From: Lepidostoma basale
Taxonomy: Eukaryota > Arthropoda > Insecta > Trichoptera > Lepidostomatidae
Length of the DNA stretch: 64,000 bases
Direction: 5' to 3'
NCBI GenBank assembly: GCA_022606425.2
Contig: JAHDVF020000211.1
Location: 4,557,001-4,621,000 of the forward strand
Shown here: positions 53,540 through 64,000 of the stretch, one piece after another
Numbering within the stretch: the stretch's first letter is position 1
Layout: every line of letters begins with the position of its first letter
Notes under the pieces: generated by a model
Seen by the model: only the letters and a program-made list of their open reading frames with translations
What the model was told of the DNA's origin: nothing
Database searches by the model: none
Program-made: the position numbers and the translations under genes

Positions 53540-54330
53540 GAAGAGCCGAATTGTCATGGAAACAGGATAATAAATGTAGGCACCAGAGAACCGCATATAT
53601 AATATATAATAATAAACGTATGTATAGGCTGGGATTCAACATGAACATCAGTAAAATAAAGTTCACGGTATTTAGCCGACAGAACTACGCAGAAGCAAGT
53701 CTTACTCTAAATGGCGCCAGTATAGAAATATTACACATATATAAATATCTTGACAGTGTTATAACAGACAACATTGACCCCGAAAAATAAATGAGGTGCA
53801 AAATAGAGATTGCGACGGCCGCATTCAATAATATGAGACCATTCTTCTGCAATGACAACATCAACTTAAAATTTAGACAGAGGATGGTCAAGTGCTATAT
53901 TTGGTCCATATTACTATACAGAGTGGAGACCTGAACCCTCAAAGTGAACACAATAAACCGTATAGAAGCACTTGGCTCCATCGCAGAATGTTACGGATCT
54001 CGTGGACTGATATGGTCACCAACAATGAGGTGCTACATAGAGCCAGAGTACTCGTATGAAGATAATTGTTGTCTAATGTGAAGTCTAGAAAGATGGCATA
54101 TTTGGGACACACTCTCCGCAACGAGAAAAACGATCTGCTGCAGCTCATCATAAAAGGGAAGATCGAGGGTAGGCGTGGTGTGGGAAGACCCCAGATATCC
54201 TGGCTCGAGAATATCATAGAATGGACCAGAGTTCGGGGGGTGGGAAAGTTGTTCCGTCTGACACAGGACAGAGAGGCCTACGCCAGGGTGATAGCAGACG
54301 TCAGGGAGATTTGACATGGCACTCGAAGAA
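53540..54330 (+). mobile_element. LINE C-terminal third (family F-like)
   Basis: Broken frames read LGFNMNISKIKFTVFSRQN, LTLNGASIEILHIYKYLDSV, FRQRMVKCYIWSILLYRVET, IEGRRGVGRPQISWLENIIE and LFRLTQDREAYARVIADVRE, then a GAAGAAGA tail. This is the longest LINE segment in the window. Confidence 0.78.
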
Positions 54331-54659
54331 GAAGAGATAGGTTATGGATTTTTAGGGGGGGAAATGTGTGGTCATGTGCGGACGGGCTAAAGAGTGGTAG
54401 AGAGTATGCCATACAAGTTCGAAGTTTGTTCAGCGGCTCTACTACTTAAACTCATAAGTTTGCTGGATGCTTGCGACGAGGTGAAATTGGAGTTTTTGTT
54501 CGAAGAACCCCAAACGTCTTTGCAAAGAGCCGCTCCTGCCGACCCCTGGTCTAGGAAATGCGAGCCTGGCAGAAGGCAAGCGTCCTGATTGCGCGATACT
54601 AGAGACTATAAGGCCTAAATACTTGTCATTGCTATTGTCATATTTAAGTCTTACTAATA

Positions 54660-55190
54660 CTTGTCATATTTAAGTCTCGCAACATCTATATAAAGACAAA
54701 AATCACGCTATACAAGACCGTAATACGGACAGTATTGGCTTATGGCTGCGAGGCTCTGACTTTAACGGTAAAAATGGCAGAACTGCTAGACAATTTCAAA
54801 AGAATGGTGCTGCGGTGAATTTGTGGACCCGTGAGAGAAGGAGAGCAATGGCGTATTCGACGCAATGATGAGCTGTATTCCATGTACCAGGCCCCCAACA
54901 TCTCCACACACATAAAGCTACAAAGATTGAGATGGTCTGGACATGTACAGAGGATGCCGAACTCACGGGTCCCTAACGCATTATGACTGGAAACCCGGGC
55001 GGAAGGAGAAAGGTGGGAAGACCATGGCTGAGGTGGGAGGATGGAGTAAAGAGGTATGCAGCACAACTTCTTCGGGTGCCGAACTGGAGGACGACTGCTG
55101 ATGACAGGGACTGCTGGAGTCGAAAGTTGACGGAGGCCAAGGCTCGATATGGGCTGTAGCGCTATCGGAAAAAGAAGAAGAGAATGTAGG
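54660..55190 (+). mobile_element. LINE family-C C-terminus
   Basis: Frames read TVIRTVLAYGCEALTLTVKM, EQWRIRRNDELYSMYQAPNI, HIKLQRLRWSGHVQRMPNSR and GRPWLRWEDGV, with A-A-Q-L-L-R-V-P and a GAAGAAGA tail. There are several frameshifts. Confidence 0.78.
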
Positions 55191-55194
55191 GGAA

Positions 55195-55780
55195 TAATAT
55201 GCGTTGAGGAGTTATTCGGGGGGGCGCAACTCAGAGTGGCCTTTGCAGTTGCAAGTCCCACAGGAAGGATATAGCACAATAAGGAAAATACTAATACAAT
55301 TATTTCGTAAATGGTTACATAGACATTTTCCTATAAATCAATATCGCGAAATTAACTAGCTACCTATGCTTTGAATCGAGAATTCATAGAATAATCCAAA
55401 ATTTCTATATAAAATTGAGCAATTTACCCTGTCGGATGTCACGTTTCGTGCTTTCGTGATATTTATTGCCAATTATAATTCATTAGCCATTCTTGATCAT
55501 AAATTAATTGGCTTTGCTTGGTACCAAAATCGTTTTCATTAATAATAATATAAATTTTGAGTCGCCAATGCGCTTCTTCGGAGAATATTCTATATACTCG
55601 TACACTATTCCCACGTATAATACTCGTACACATTGGAACAAATAGTATTTTTACCTAATAGGTTTACTTTTAAACTGTAAATATTTTATTGTACGTAATA
55701 ACCACATTTCTCGTGTTCTATTCGATTTATTACATTTAATTCGCGGTTACCTTTAATTCGCTTCAATTTACAATCAATCA
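55195..55780. other. AT-rich intergenic DNA
   Basis: No element or gene recognised. Confidence 0.35.
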
Positions 55781-55784
55781 ATTA

Positions 55785-55910
55785 AATCAGTTTATTTTCT
55801 CTGAAGACATTACAGACATATTTATCGTGTAAGGCATCTACGTGAGAACTTGTATCAGGAACGTATGAGAGATGGTTCGACTTTAATAAGACAGTATAGT
55901 AATTTTGACT
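55785..55910 (-). mobile_element. Jockey-type LINE 3' UTR fragment
   Basis: Shares ATCAGTTTATTTTCTCTGAA and GTATGAGAGATGGTTCGAC with the copies near 825, 4795 and 12290. Confidence 0.55.
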
Positions 55911-55956
55911 CTAAAACAAACAAGAAATCTAAAAAAACATATCCAACTTATTAATT

Positions 55957-56150
55957 GTTTCTTGAACATTGATTTAATACTCCATATTAAACAATTAATA
56001 CTAATGACAACGTCTGTTTTCTAGAATTTCTATTATATTTTATGGGAATGACATGTTTCGCCGTGTAAACCCTTTGAAAGGCAAAACAAGTCATTCCCAT
56101 AAAATATAATAAAACTTCTAGAAAACAGACACTTTCATTCGTATTAAATA
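55957..56150. repeat. Family P palindrome
   Basis: Leader, left arm (TGTTTTCTAGAATTTCTATT), centre CCGTGTAAACCC, and right arm through AAACTTCTAGAAAACAGAC. Confidence 0.7.
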
Positions 56151-56424
56151 ACATCTAACTTACCAACTTTTTTCATAATATCCCTTCGTACTTAGATGCT
56201 CAACATCCTGAATACTTTGGCACCGCCCACCCCTAAACACCAGATTCTCTTCTACACGGTATCGCCAAAACTTTTCAAAGGCATTTACTTTGGTTTGCAA
56301 ACATACTATTTCCTTAATCCACGTTACCAAGGGCGGTTCGAGTTATTAAGAAAACATAACTTAAAGAAAAAAATACGTTATATAATTTTCCATTGTATTG
56401 AGAGAATTGATTTTTTTACAGCCC

Positions 56425-56930
56425 CTTCTTTTGAGGTTCATGGGAATGTGCATAGCATATTTCACTCTCACGTCTCCCTCTATTTCTGGTTCCATTTACA
56501 TCGTTAACATATACTTTTTTTACCATTCTTTCTTCATTCATTCTTTCCATATGTCCAAACCATCTTAATGATCCTTTCATTATTTTGTTCATAACACCAT
56601 CATTCGCACCGCATTCACTTCTTATATTTTCATTCGACACTATCATACACAGAGTATCCGCACATTCGTCTAAGAAATCTCATTTCTACTGCATTTATTA
56701 TACTTTCATCCTTCTTTTGCCAGTTCTATGCTTCGCTGCCATACATAAGGGTCGGTAGAAGAACACCATTGTGCACTGCCATTCTAGCTTTTTTGGATAG
56801 GTTTTTGATTGCGATGACAACTTTAAGTGCACCATTCACTTTGTTGCCTGCCCCAACCCTTCTTTGAATATCCCTCTCCACTCGCCCATCTCTTGTAAAC
56901 ATACTACCTAAATACACATTATTAGTTAAT
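56425..56930 (-). mobile_element. RTE family-A 3' region
   Basis: The minus strand reads YLGSMFTRDGRVERDIQRRV, ARMAVHNGVLLPTLMYGSEA, then GSLRWFGHMERM and VKKVYVNDVNGTRNRGR. The far 3' end is lost. Confidence 0.78.
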
Positions 56931-57149
56931 CATAGTTAATCATTGTTCGAGCAACAATTATCAACATATTTAAGTTAATATTTATTTTAGAACAACTTGT
57001 TGATAACTTTGTATTATCACAACACTTATTTACAACAGACTTCCCTTCTTCTGTGTATAGTTGATGAAATTTTAACAATTAAATGACGCGGAGCTATTAC
57101 TTATATACTCTATAACGAATGGAAAAGTGGTGGGGGGAGAGGGAGAAAG

Positions 57150-57450
57150 TTGAATTTACTGGCTATATAGTAATTGTTAACATTATTTGACAGGGGGAAT
57201 AAATCTAATATCGGACTAGAAGTCAAATTAACCTGGTATTTATAATATCCTCATTGTTTTTAATGGCTTTTTTTATCTCTAAAATTTCGATATTATTTAA
57301 AGCTACATTTCTAGTGTTTACATGTAAAATTTCTACGCCGTTATCTTTATTAAACGTGTGATCATTTTCAATTAGGTGATTAGATGTGAATACACAACAC
57401 AAAGTCATGGCAAATAAATTAATATTCCTCTCCGGCAGAGCCACGGGCCG
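57150..57450 (-). mobile_element. Penelope-like element, GIY-YIG C-terminal fragment
   Basis: The minus frame reads SNHLIENDHTFNKDNGVEIL, HVNTRNVALNNIEILEIKKA. This is the same N-H-L-x-E-N and LE-x-x-EI-K-K-A pattern as at 5560-6139 but from a different family member. Confidence 0.55.
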
Positions 57451-57849
57451 CCCTCGGTGATCGCCTATTAACCGAAAAGCTGCGGTAATAAGTTCATCGA
57501 ACTATCGGCAAAACCGCCGGCAGTCGTCGGCGGCACGGTCTTCCATTATTATTATTTAGTTTATATCTGCCTCGCGTGCCGATAGACAAATAATATAATA
57601 ATCGAATTTGTTCACGATGTCACGAATGCCAAGGCAAAGAGACCGCCGCGTCGTATCCGCCCGCTTATAAGTTCAGGTCCGGTGCGAGACATTTCCACCT
57701 TCAAAATATATTTTAAACAATAGGTATAAATAAGCCCCTCACTTCTATGTCCAAGAATTCTGTGTGCACTGCCAATGACAACATATTGACTAGAAACTAT
57801 GTCAACTACACACAAAAAAATAGTCAAAAGCGAAACTGTTCATACTCAG

Positions 57850-57887
57850 TATGGTCTTCCTTAATATTTCTATTACTGTTTACGTCG
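57850..57887 (-). mobile_element. RTE fragment left of Transib (target)
   Basis: ATGGTCTTCCTTAATATTTC, then TGTTTACGTCG, aligns with the family-A sequence at 62645-62680. It continues at 60845 after the Transib. Confidence 0.55.
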
Positions 57888-60844
57888 CACAATGGGGCAG
57901 GATTCAGATTTCTCATACAATAACCCAAAAAATAGAAATTATGATTCATTAAACGCTTTGTTATTATATGATGACTCAGATATATTTAGCATATGATCAC
58001 GAGCAGATAGACAAGCTAGACTGTGACACGTTCGCTCTAGCACCCCTCAATCGGAGACGATTACTCGTAGAGGTTACACGTCCGTCATTTCAAGTCAGCG
58101 CAACACCTAGTTTCTAACATTTCTTTAGTTGTATTATTGATAAAAAATTTAAAGTTTTAGTATGGAACCTTACACCTCAGGTATGTATCCTCTTTTTCGA
58201 GTTAAATTAATTGTAATTACGGCTTGTTTTAAATGTAAAAATATTAAACCGATTTCGCATTAAAATGATACAGAGGTTTTTGTAATATTAAAAAAACATT
58301 TAGAGATTTAGTATAGAATCCCGATGAATTCCGCAAGTATTTTAATTGATTTATAATAAGTAATTGTTGTACTTTATTGATATGATGTTATTTTTTGCCA
58401 CTTTTTGCACCTTTTTATAATAACAGCACATTTCGAATAACCAAAAATGAAAAAAAAATACACCAATTTTGTATCTTATTCTGTTTTTCCTTTTCTCGCA
58501 TACCTAGGTACCAGCTCCAGCACTTTGTTCATGACAAAGCATCAATTAATAACGCTTATGAAGAGTTTCAGAAAAGAAAAATTGGAGGATCAGATTGATT
58601 TCCTGCAAAAAGAAATCATAAAACGGACAGGGTGTGTTGATGAGTTAGGAAAAAGTGTTACGTGTGTTAAAAAATTTATTCGGTTTAAATTTGATTATAA
58701 ATCATGATGGAAATCAGCTCACTGGATGAAAGAAAGATTTCTCGATGTTAATAAAACGTGGCTTGATACATCCGTTTCTTTCATTCGCGCTACAAAAACA
58801 TGTGGCGGTCGCCCGATGATTCCTTTTGAGGAGAGTACAGAAAGGGTGAAGCGGCAAAGACGGTTAATCTGAGGAATTCTGCATCTCTGCCAGACTTACT
58901 CTACGCAACACAAATGGAACTTAGAGCTGCATGACAGGCAGATGCCTCAAAGTTGGTTCGAGGTATTTTATCTGTTCCAACAGGTTCAGGTAAATCTCAT
59001 CAAACTTCCAGGGAGTCTTTTGGAAACGTGTTCATGTCAGCAGAAGATGCTTTAGCACTTTTAATAGAAGCGGACTTGCCTCCACATCAGTATAACGCTA
59101 TTAAGTTGAAATCTAAAAACTTATATCCTTCGTATAAAACTGTACAGGCCTAAAAAAGACGATGTTATCCAGAGCCAGAAAATATACATGTCACGGATAC
59201 TTTGGTATATGTTGATTTGCAGATCATGCTTAATCTCACGATTGAGCGTTTAATTATCACCCATCAAGATGTTGTTTTTACACTCAAACCCAAAGAATTA
59301 AATAATATGATATTATATTCCAAATGGGGAGTTGATGGAAGTTCGGGGCACAGTTCACATAAACAGGCTTTTTTGACGGAGATGCCGATGATGCAGCGGT
59401 TTTTATCACATCATTTGCCTCCTTACGCCTAGTGTCTGGTGCCAAAATTATTTGGCAAAATCCAAGACCTAGTTCAACGAGGTATTGCAGACCTCTGAAA
59501 ATAGAATTTATTAAGGAATGCACAGCAGTACCTTTGGAAGAGAAACGAAGGGTAGATGAAGAAATAAAAAATATTACCACAACCATAGTCAGACTAGATG
59601 GGCGCGTTATCGTAATCAAACATCATTTAATATTCGCAATGATTGATGGCAAAGTATGTAATGCTATCACACATACTTCTTCTACCCAAAAATGTTACAT
59701 ACGTGGTGCCACATCTAAACAATTGAATTATAATATATAGATGCATTGCTAACAAAATAAATAAAAACAGAAAATTTAGAATTCGGCATTTCGGTCTTGC
59801 ACGGATGGATACGCTTTTTTTAGTGTCTTCTCCATTTGACGTACAAACTGCCTATAAAAGTTCGAGGGACAGACAAGGAAATCGTTGAAGAAACTAAGAA
59901 AAAAATTCAAGCTCAGTTCAAAGAAAAACTAGGTTTGATCGTGGACAAACCAAGCCGGGCTTTGGTAACACAAACGATGGAAATACCGCCAGGCGTTATT
60001 TTTTAAATGCAGAGGTGTCTGCAGAAATAACCAATTTAGATGTAGAATTAATAAGAAAAATGCACACCATTTTAATAGTTATATCATGTGGTCATGAAAT
60101 TAGTGTGGAAAAATACCGGGGGTATGCGATACATACAGCCAGATATTTTGAAGAAAAATATCCGTGGTGTAATATGCCACCCACACTTCACGAATATTTA
60201 ATACAAGGACCTGAAATAATAAAAACGTCAATATTGCCGATAGGTCAATTAACCGAAGAAGCGCAGGAAGCACGTAACAAATATTTTAAAAAGTTTAGGG
60301 AGTACAACTCGAGGAAATCCAGCAGAACGAATTCAAACACGGATATTTTAAATTTTCTTTTACTCTCATCAGATCCTTTAATAACTAGTAAGAGGAAATT
60401 ACCGAAAGAGAAACTAACTAGATTCCCCAAAGACGTTTTGGATCTGATAATACCTCCATCTACAGGGTCCTCCAGCCAAAGCGAAAATGATGAATCCGAT
60501 GACAATGATGGTGTCTCAGAAATATCTGATAACGAGTAAAAAAAATATTGGTGTGTATTTATGAAGGGTAAAATCGACGTTCTTTCAAGAAACGTATATA
60601 TTATGTAAAACTAAGCTGCATTTTACGTTATTAAAAATAATAAAAAATGACTTTAACGAGCATATAAAAATAAGACAGTATTTGACACATATTTCATTGT
60701 TATTGGAAAAATAAAGTGTTAATATTCATGACATTGTCTCTTATTTTCATTAACCTACCTAATTACATTAAATCCTTTGATTTATAGCTATTTATATAGC
60801 TTCTATGAGTTAATGACACGTTTTCATATTTTGGCCCCACTGTG
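57888..60844 (+). mobile_element. Transib (RAG1-like) transposon with intact ends
   Basis: The left end CACAATGGGGCAGGATTC and right end (inverted) CACAGTGGGGCCAAAATA are flanked by CGTCG on both sides (57883-57887, 60845-60849). Transib elements make 5-bp GC-rich duplications and have CACA-starting ends related to the RAG recombination-signal heptamer. Here the right end carries the canonical heptamer CACAGTG. Length 2957 bp. The target was an RTE copy. Confidence 0.88.
58162..60539 (+). pseudogene. Transib transposase, broken but with catalytic residues kept
   Basis: Segments in order: a possible small first exon MEPYTS (58162-58180, GTATGT donor) and acceptor before 58509, YQLQHFVHDKASINNAYEEF, GRPMIPFEESTERVK near 58810, DLPPHQYNAIKLKSKNLYPS near 59080, SKWGVDGSSGHSSHKQAF (first D, codon 59334), IIWQNPRPSSTRYCRPLKIE, FAMIDGKVCNAIT (second D, codon 59645), KCYIRGATSK, DKEIVEETKKKIQAQFKEKL, GNTNDGNTARRYF, and LTEEAQEARNKYFKKFREYN (E near 60267, matching RAG1's catalytic glutamate). 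Stops or frameshifts near 58600, 58930, 59150, 59390, 59740 and 59955 inactivate it. The acidic C-terminus (NDESDDNDGVSEISDNE) is intact. Confidence 0.85.
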
Positions 60845-60925
60845 CGTCGTTTACATAAACTTTAATTACCATATTTTATTCAGTCAATCTTTCCATGTGT
60901 CCAAACCATCTTAATGGTCGTTTAT
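60845..60925 (-). mobile_element. RTE fragment right of Transib (target)
   Basis: CGTCGTTTACATAAACTTTA, then TCCATGTGTCCAAACCATCT, is family-A sequence continuing from 57887. Confidence 0.65.
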
Positions 60926-61105
60926 TTATTAAACTCCATATTCAATCATTAATATGAATGAAAACCTCTGTCTTCTAAAAGTTTTATTATATGTATTTAA
61001 AATGGAATGACGTGTTTCGCCTTTTCATACCATTCCATTTTAAATATAATATAATAAAACTTCTAGAAAACGTTCGTTTTCATTAATATTAATTACTTAT
61101 TATTC
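60926..61105. repeat. Family P palindrome
   Basis: Leader (AAACTCCATATTCAATCATT), left arm with TCTTCTAAAAGTTTTATTAT, short centre near 61020, and right arm through AAACTTCTAGAAAACG. Confidence 0.65.
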
Positions 61106-61107
61106 TT

Positions 61108-61610
61108 CTTCTTCTTCTTCCTCGGCCTATTCCCGTCCACTCCTGGACAGAGGCCTCCTCCGTTCGCTTCCATATCACTCTGTCCTGTGCAGACTGCATC
61201 CAGGTTATTCCGACGTGTCTGTTCAGATCATCCTTCCACCGTAGTTGCGGTCGCCCTGCACTTCTCCTTGCCGTCCACGGTCTCCAAGTCAGCAGTTTTC
61301 TTGTCTACTTTTCATCTGAGCTTCTGGCTACGTGACCTGCCCATTGCCATTTTAGAGTCGCCACCCGGTGGATGATGTCAATGACCTTTGTTTTTTTCTC
61401 TCACCGTATCGTTTCTAACTCTGTCTCTTAGGCTTATTCCTAACATGGCTCTTTCCATGGCTCTTTGGGTCACTCGTAGTTTCTCAGCACTTTGTTTGGA
61501 CAATGTAAGAGTTTCAAGACCGTAAGTACCAACTGGCAGCATGCAGGCTTCATAGACTTTTCGTTTCAGGTTGATCGGTATTTTCCGGTTTTTAAGGATG
61601 TAACTCATGT
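61108..61610 (-). mobile_element. LINE family-D C-terminus
   Basis: The minus strand reads KRKVYEACMLPVGTYGLETL, TLSKQSAEKLRVTQRAMERA and MLGISLRDRVRND. After a frameshift it reads L-K-W-Q-W-A-G and a GRPQLRW-like block. The (GAA)n tail is at the left. Confidence 0.78.
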
Positions 61611-61639
61611 TTCCGAAAGCTGCTATTATTTTGTTAATA

Positions 61640-62205
61640 ACACTTTCATTTTGCAGAATCTTTGTGAAATTTGTGGTTTATTTTTAAAAGATTGTTGTCA
61701 AATTCAGAAAATCCATTGTTATTTAAAAAAAATGGAAAACTTTATTTACTCTACAAAATTTAAAAATAATAATCAAAAAGTCATAGAGCCGTCCCTGGTT
61801 AACCGGTTAAATAAAATTATGAAATGGGGGGATGTAAATAGTGGTTATTTCACTGTGACTCGGCATATATAATACATAAGCAATATGTACGTATAAATCT
61901 AAACATGATTTTATATAAGGAGAAATCAAATCTCCTTAAAGAAATCAAATGGGTATTTTTTATGCGTGCAAATCTTCTCGGTTATGGGTTTTCAATACCT
62001 CCAGGGCGTCTGAAGGCCGAATACCTTGCCAAATATGTTACTAAATACAGTGCTGACATGAAACCTGGAACCAAACCAAGGTCTTCTAAAATCGTAACAT
62101 ATTGCCATCGTATTGCGTACCAGCGCAGCGGTTATTTATTGAGCGGAAGGACATCAAGCGTTTCTAAAGTTTCGTATGAGACACAAAATCTGATTTGATA
62201 TCAAA
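61640..62205 (+). other. Two unrecognised ORF segments
   Basis: The first (to 61872) contains LCEICGLFLKDCCQIQKIHC and SLVNRLNKIMKWGDVNSGYF. The second (61905-62198) has GYGFSIPPGRLKAEYLAKYV and TYCHRIAYQRSGYLLSGRTS. Composition looks protein-like and the two may be parts of one transposon ORF. No family recognised. They lie between a LINE-D copy and an RTE fragment. Confidence 0.3.
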
Positions 62206-62239
62206 ATATAGATACTGAAAATAGATTGAAACAGTTTTG

Positions 62240-62360
62240 TGAACACGATAAGGTTGCAGTGCACAACGGTGTTCATTTACCGACCCTTACGGACGGAAGT
62301 GAAGTATATAACTGGCAAAAAAAGAAGTAAAATAAATGCGGAAGAAACGAGATCTCTTAG
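62240..62360 (+). mobile_element. RTE family-A fragment
   Basis: Reads VAVHNGVHLPTLTDGSEVY then NWQKK, ending where the hAT fragment starts. Confidence 0.62.
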
Positions 62361-62515
62361 ACCCCAGGTTCTCAAAGTGGGCTATAACGCCCCCTTGTGG
62401 GCGTTTGAGACTTTCAGGGGGCAGTAGAAGACCCAGAAAAAATAGATAGCGTGGGCAGATAAAAAAATATAGTCTAAAAAGACAAAAAAAACACGCTAAT
62501 CACGTAGGTACTTCT
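62361..62515 (-). mobile_element. hAT-like fragment (same family as 47069)
   Basis: CCCAGGTTCTCAAAGTGGGC and following sequence is the reverse of the right half of 47069-47529. Confidence 0.6.
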
Positions 62516-62585
62516 TCTTCTTCTTCAAGTGCCCTGTCGGGTCCCCCCAACGTTGACGATCACCTCGACGAACCTGTCCCATTTC
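62516..62585 (-). mobile_element. LINE family-F 3' tip
   Basis: A (TTC)n tail then CCTGTCGGGTCCCCCCAACG, as at 32365-32405. Confidence 0.5.
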
Positions 62586-63105
62586 TCTGACTCCTCACGT
62601 GGCTGACATTAAATATTTGATTGATTTGATAGTGTCACGTTTACTTCGGTCTTCCTCTATTTCTAGTTCCGTTTACGTCGTTTACATCTACTTTCTTTGC
62701 GCTTTGTCTCTTTTTGTCATATTTTGTTTAGGAATATTCTAAGTGTTTTTAAGTGTAATCTACATGTATGGCGGGACATAAAAGACATAGATTTCTTACA
62801 TACATATTTTTTACCAAAGTAAATACCGCATGGACGAGGGACGAGCCTAGGGATTGAATGAGCGAAGCTGATAGAAGGCGCCGTTCGCCTATAACAGCTT
62901 CGGGTAAGCAGTGGGAATCCTCTATGTTGTATGTTCTTCTTTCTTTGCCATTCTTTCTTCATTGATTCTTTCCATGTATCCAAAACCAATCTTCATGATT
63001 CTTTTATTATTTGTTCATAATACTTTCATTCGCATTGCATTCACTTCTTATACTTTCAGTTGATACTCTATTATATACAGATTTGTCACACATTCGAGAA
63101 TTTAT
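62585..63105 (-). mobile_element. RTE family-A copy split by a 238-bp insertion
   Basis: 62585-62700 and 62939-63105 are consecutive family-A segments. The segment TTTACGTCGTTTACATC (62671-62687) is the unoccupied version of the Transib target site. Confidence 0.68.
62701..62938 (-). mobile_element. SINE-like insertion with 10-bp target duplication
   Basis: CTTTCTTTGC flanks both sides (62691-62700, 62939-62948). On the minus strand the insert starts with GC-rich sequence (CGAACGGCGCCTTCTATC, then ATTCAATCCCTAGG, faintly box-B-like) and ends A-rich. It has no coding sequence. It is different from the main SINE family. Confidence 0.5.
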
Positions 63106-63264
63106 ATATTTATTCATTTCTATTTTTTTTTTACTTTTAAAAAACTTAAATTTGGATGTAATTTTACTTGCCGTAATTTGTTATTTGTTCGATTGTTTAG
63201 TTTAGTTAGTTTTAAGTAATTTTATGTATAATTTTTCACAAACTGTTATACAATAAGTATCTTT

Positions 63265-63375
63265 ACTGGTTATAACGATGTTTAAAAGAACTCATGTCAT
63301 AAATAGTGTTTAAAAGAACTCTCGTCATTAATAGTGTCAGGCAAAGAAATCATGTCATAAATAGTGAGGTATCAA
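63265..63375. repeat. Three imperfect direct repeats
   Basis: AAAAGAACTCATGTCATAAA, AAAAGAACTCTCGTCATTAA and AAAGAAATCATGTCATAAAT are spaced 30-37 bp apart, each followed by TAGTG. Confidence 0.55.
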
Positions 63376-63424
63376 TAATGAGAGTCCTCTCACAATACTC
63401 CCATTTTAAAACGATTAAATAAAA

Positions 63425-63590
63425 ATTCGTCTAAGAGATGCTGCATTTATTCTACTTTCATCCTTCTTTTGCCAGTTCCATACTTCACTTCCATACACAA
63501 TGGTCGGTATAAGAACACCATTATGCACTGCCATCTTAGCTTTTTTGAACAGGCTTTTGTTATGCACAATTTCTATTATTCGCCCAATGA
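63425..63590 (-). mobile_element. RTE family-A fragment
   Basis: Reads AKMAVHNGVLIPTIVYGSEV then WNWQKKDESRINA on the minus strand. Confidence 0.7.
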
Positions 63591-64000
63591 TGAGCCCCAA
63601 TTATTATTTAACCAAGTATTTAAATCCTAATTGTTTTATCGCATATGGTTGGTACGCGTTGAACCCGGTGGGCTATAGCCGCGGGAGTATGTTGAAGGGA
63701 TTGAAATCTGCCTTCGCAACAAAACGATTCCCAGTTCGTGACTAAGATAAAAAGAAACACAGCAATCACGCGACGGCATTGTTTCTCGAATGTCATAGAA
63801 TCAGTTTTGAGTAGAGCGCGGTTCGGAAGCGAAAGAGATCTTATGGCCCGCAGACACGGAAGAGTTGACTTGCGATTTGTTTCAATTTGCAAATGTACCA
63901 TTGTTCCAACGTGTTCTGCACATAATTTTCGATTCAACTTAAATTTAAATCGCCTGTGTTGCTGCAGTTAGCAGATATCATATTAAATATTACACGAACT
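63591..64000. other. Right edge, no gene recognised
   Basis: A locally GC-richer stretch (63645-63860) with open frames on both strands but no recognisable domain. It may be the edge of a repeat continuing beyond the window. Confidence 0.3.

Overview
This window looks like an AT-rich insect nuclear genome segment. It has split genes with GT-AG introns, a classical six-cysteine odorant-binding protein gene, and a dense mix of arthropod-type transposons. A lepidopteran or similar holometabolous host is my guess. The sequence does not prove the order.

Host genes: (1) 17-353, minus, the first coding exon of a MADF-domain DNA-binding protein that runs off the left edge. (2) 11701-15548, plus, a complete five-exon odorant-binding protein (155 aa). 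(3) 25062-31246, minus, a five-exon cation-dependent mannose-6-phosphate-receptor-like membrane protein (278 aa). (4) 31542-39012, plus, a complete seven-exon SMG9 (530 aa), the nonsense-mediated-decay co-factor. It is head-to-head with gene 3 across 295 bp, and one of its introns appears to use a GC 5' splice site. (5) 42336-48821, minus, three exons of a Flattop (CFAP126)-like ciliary protein with a 555-codon terminal exon; its first exon was not found. One exon-like ORF at 50045-50250 remains unassigned.

Most of the rest is mobile DNA, often nested. DNA transposons with visible ends and target duplications are: a complete but broken Transib (RAG1-like) element (57888-60844, CGTCG duplication), a DD34D mariner (28938-30220), a DD41D Tc1/mariner relative (40121-41440), PIF/Harbinger copies (6142-7724), a deleted piggyBac-like element (18099-19101, TTAA), a hAT-like element (47069-47529, 8-bp duplication), a 2-kb element with TIR GGGTGTCCCTTAT (9281-11249), and two copies of a short TIR element with 4-bp duplications (21073, 35012). 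There is also a palindromic family (here called P) with at least eight copies.

Retroelements are truncated 3' ends of several non-LTR families, in many copies, plus tRNA-derived SINEs and fragments of Penelope-like elements. Two of the Penelope-type sequences carry hammerhead-ribozyme-like motifs. Several insertions date each other because paralogous empty sites are present in the same window: Transib into an RTE copy, the GGGTGTCCC element into repeat D, hAT and LINE into a larger TIR element, and RTE into P palindromes.

No rRNA gene, functional tRNA gene, CRISPR array or prokaryotic feature was seen. Exon boundaries were read by eye from splice signals, phase and similarity to known protein families. 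They are not supported by transcript data.
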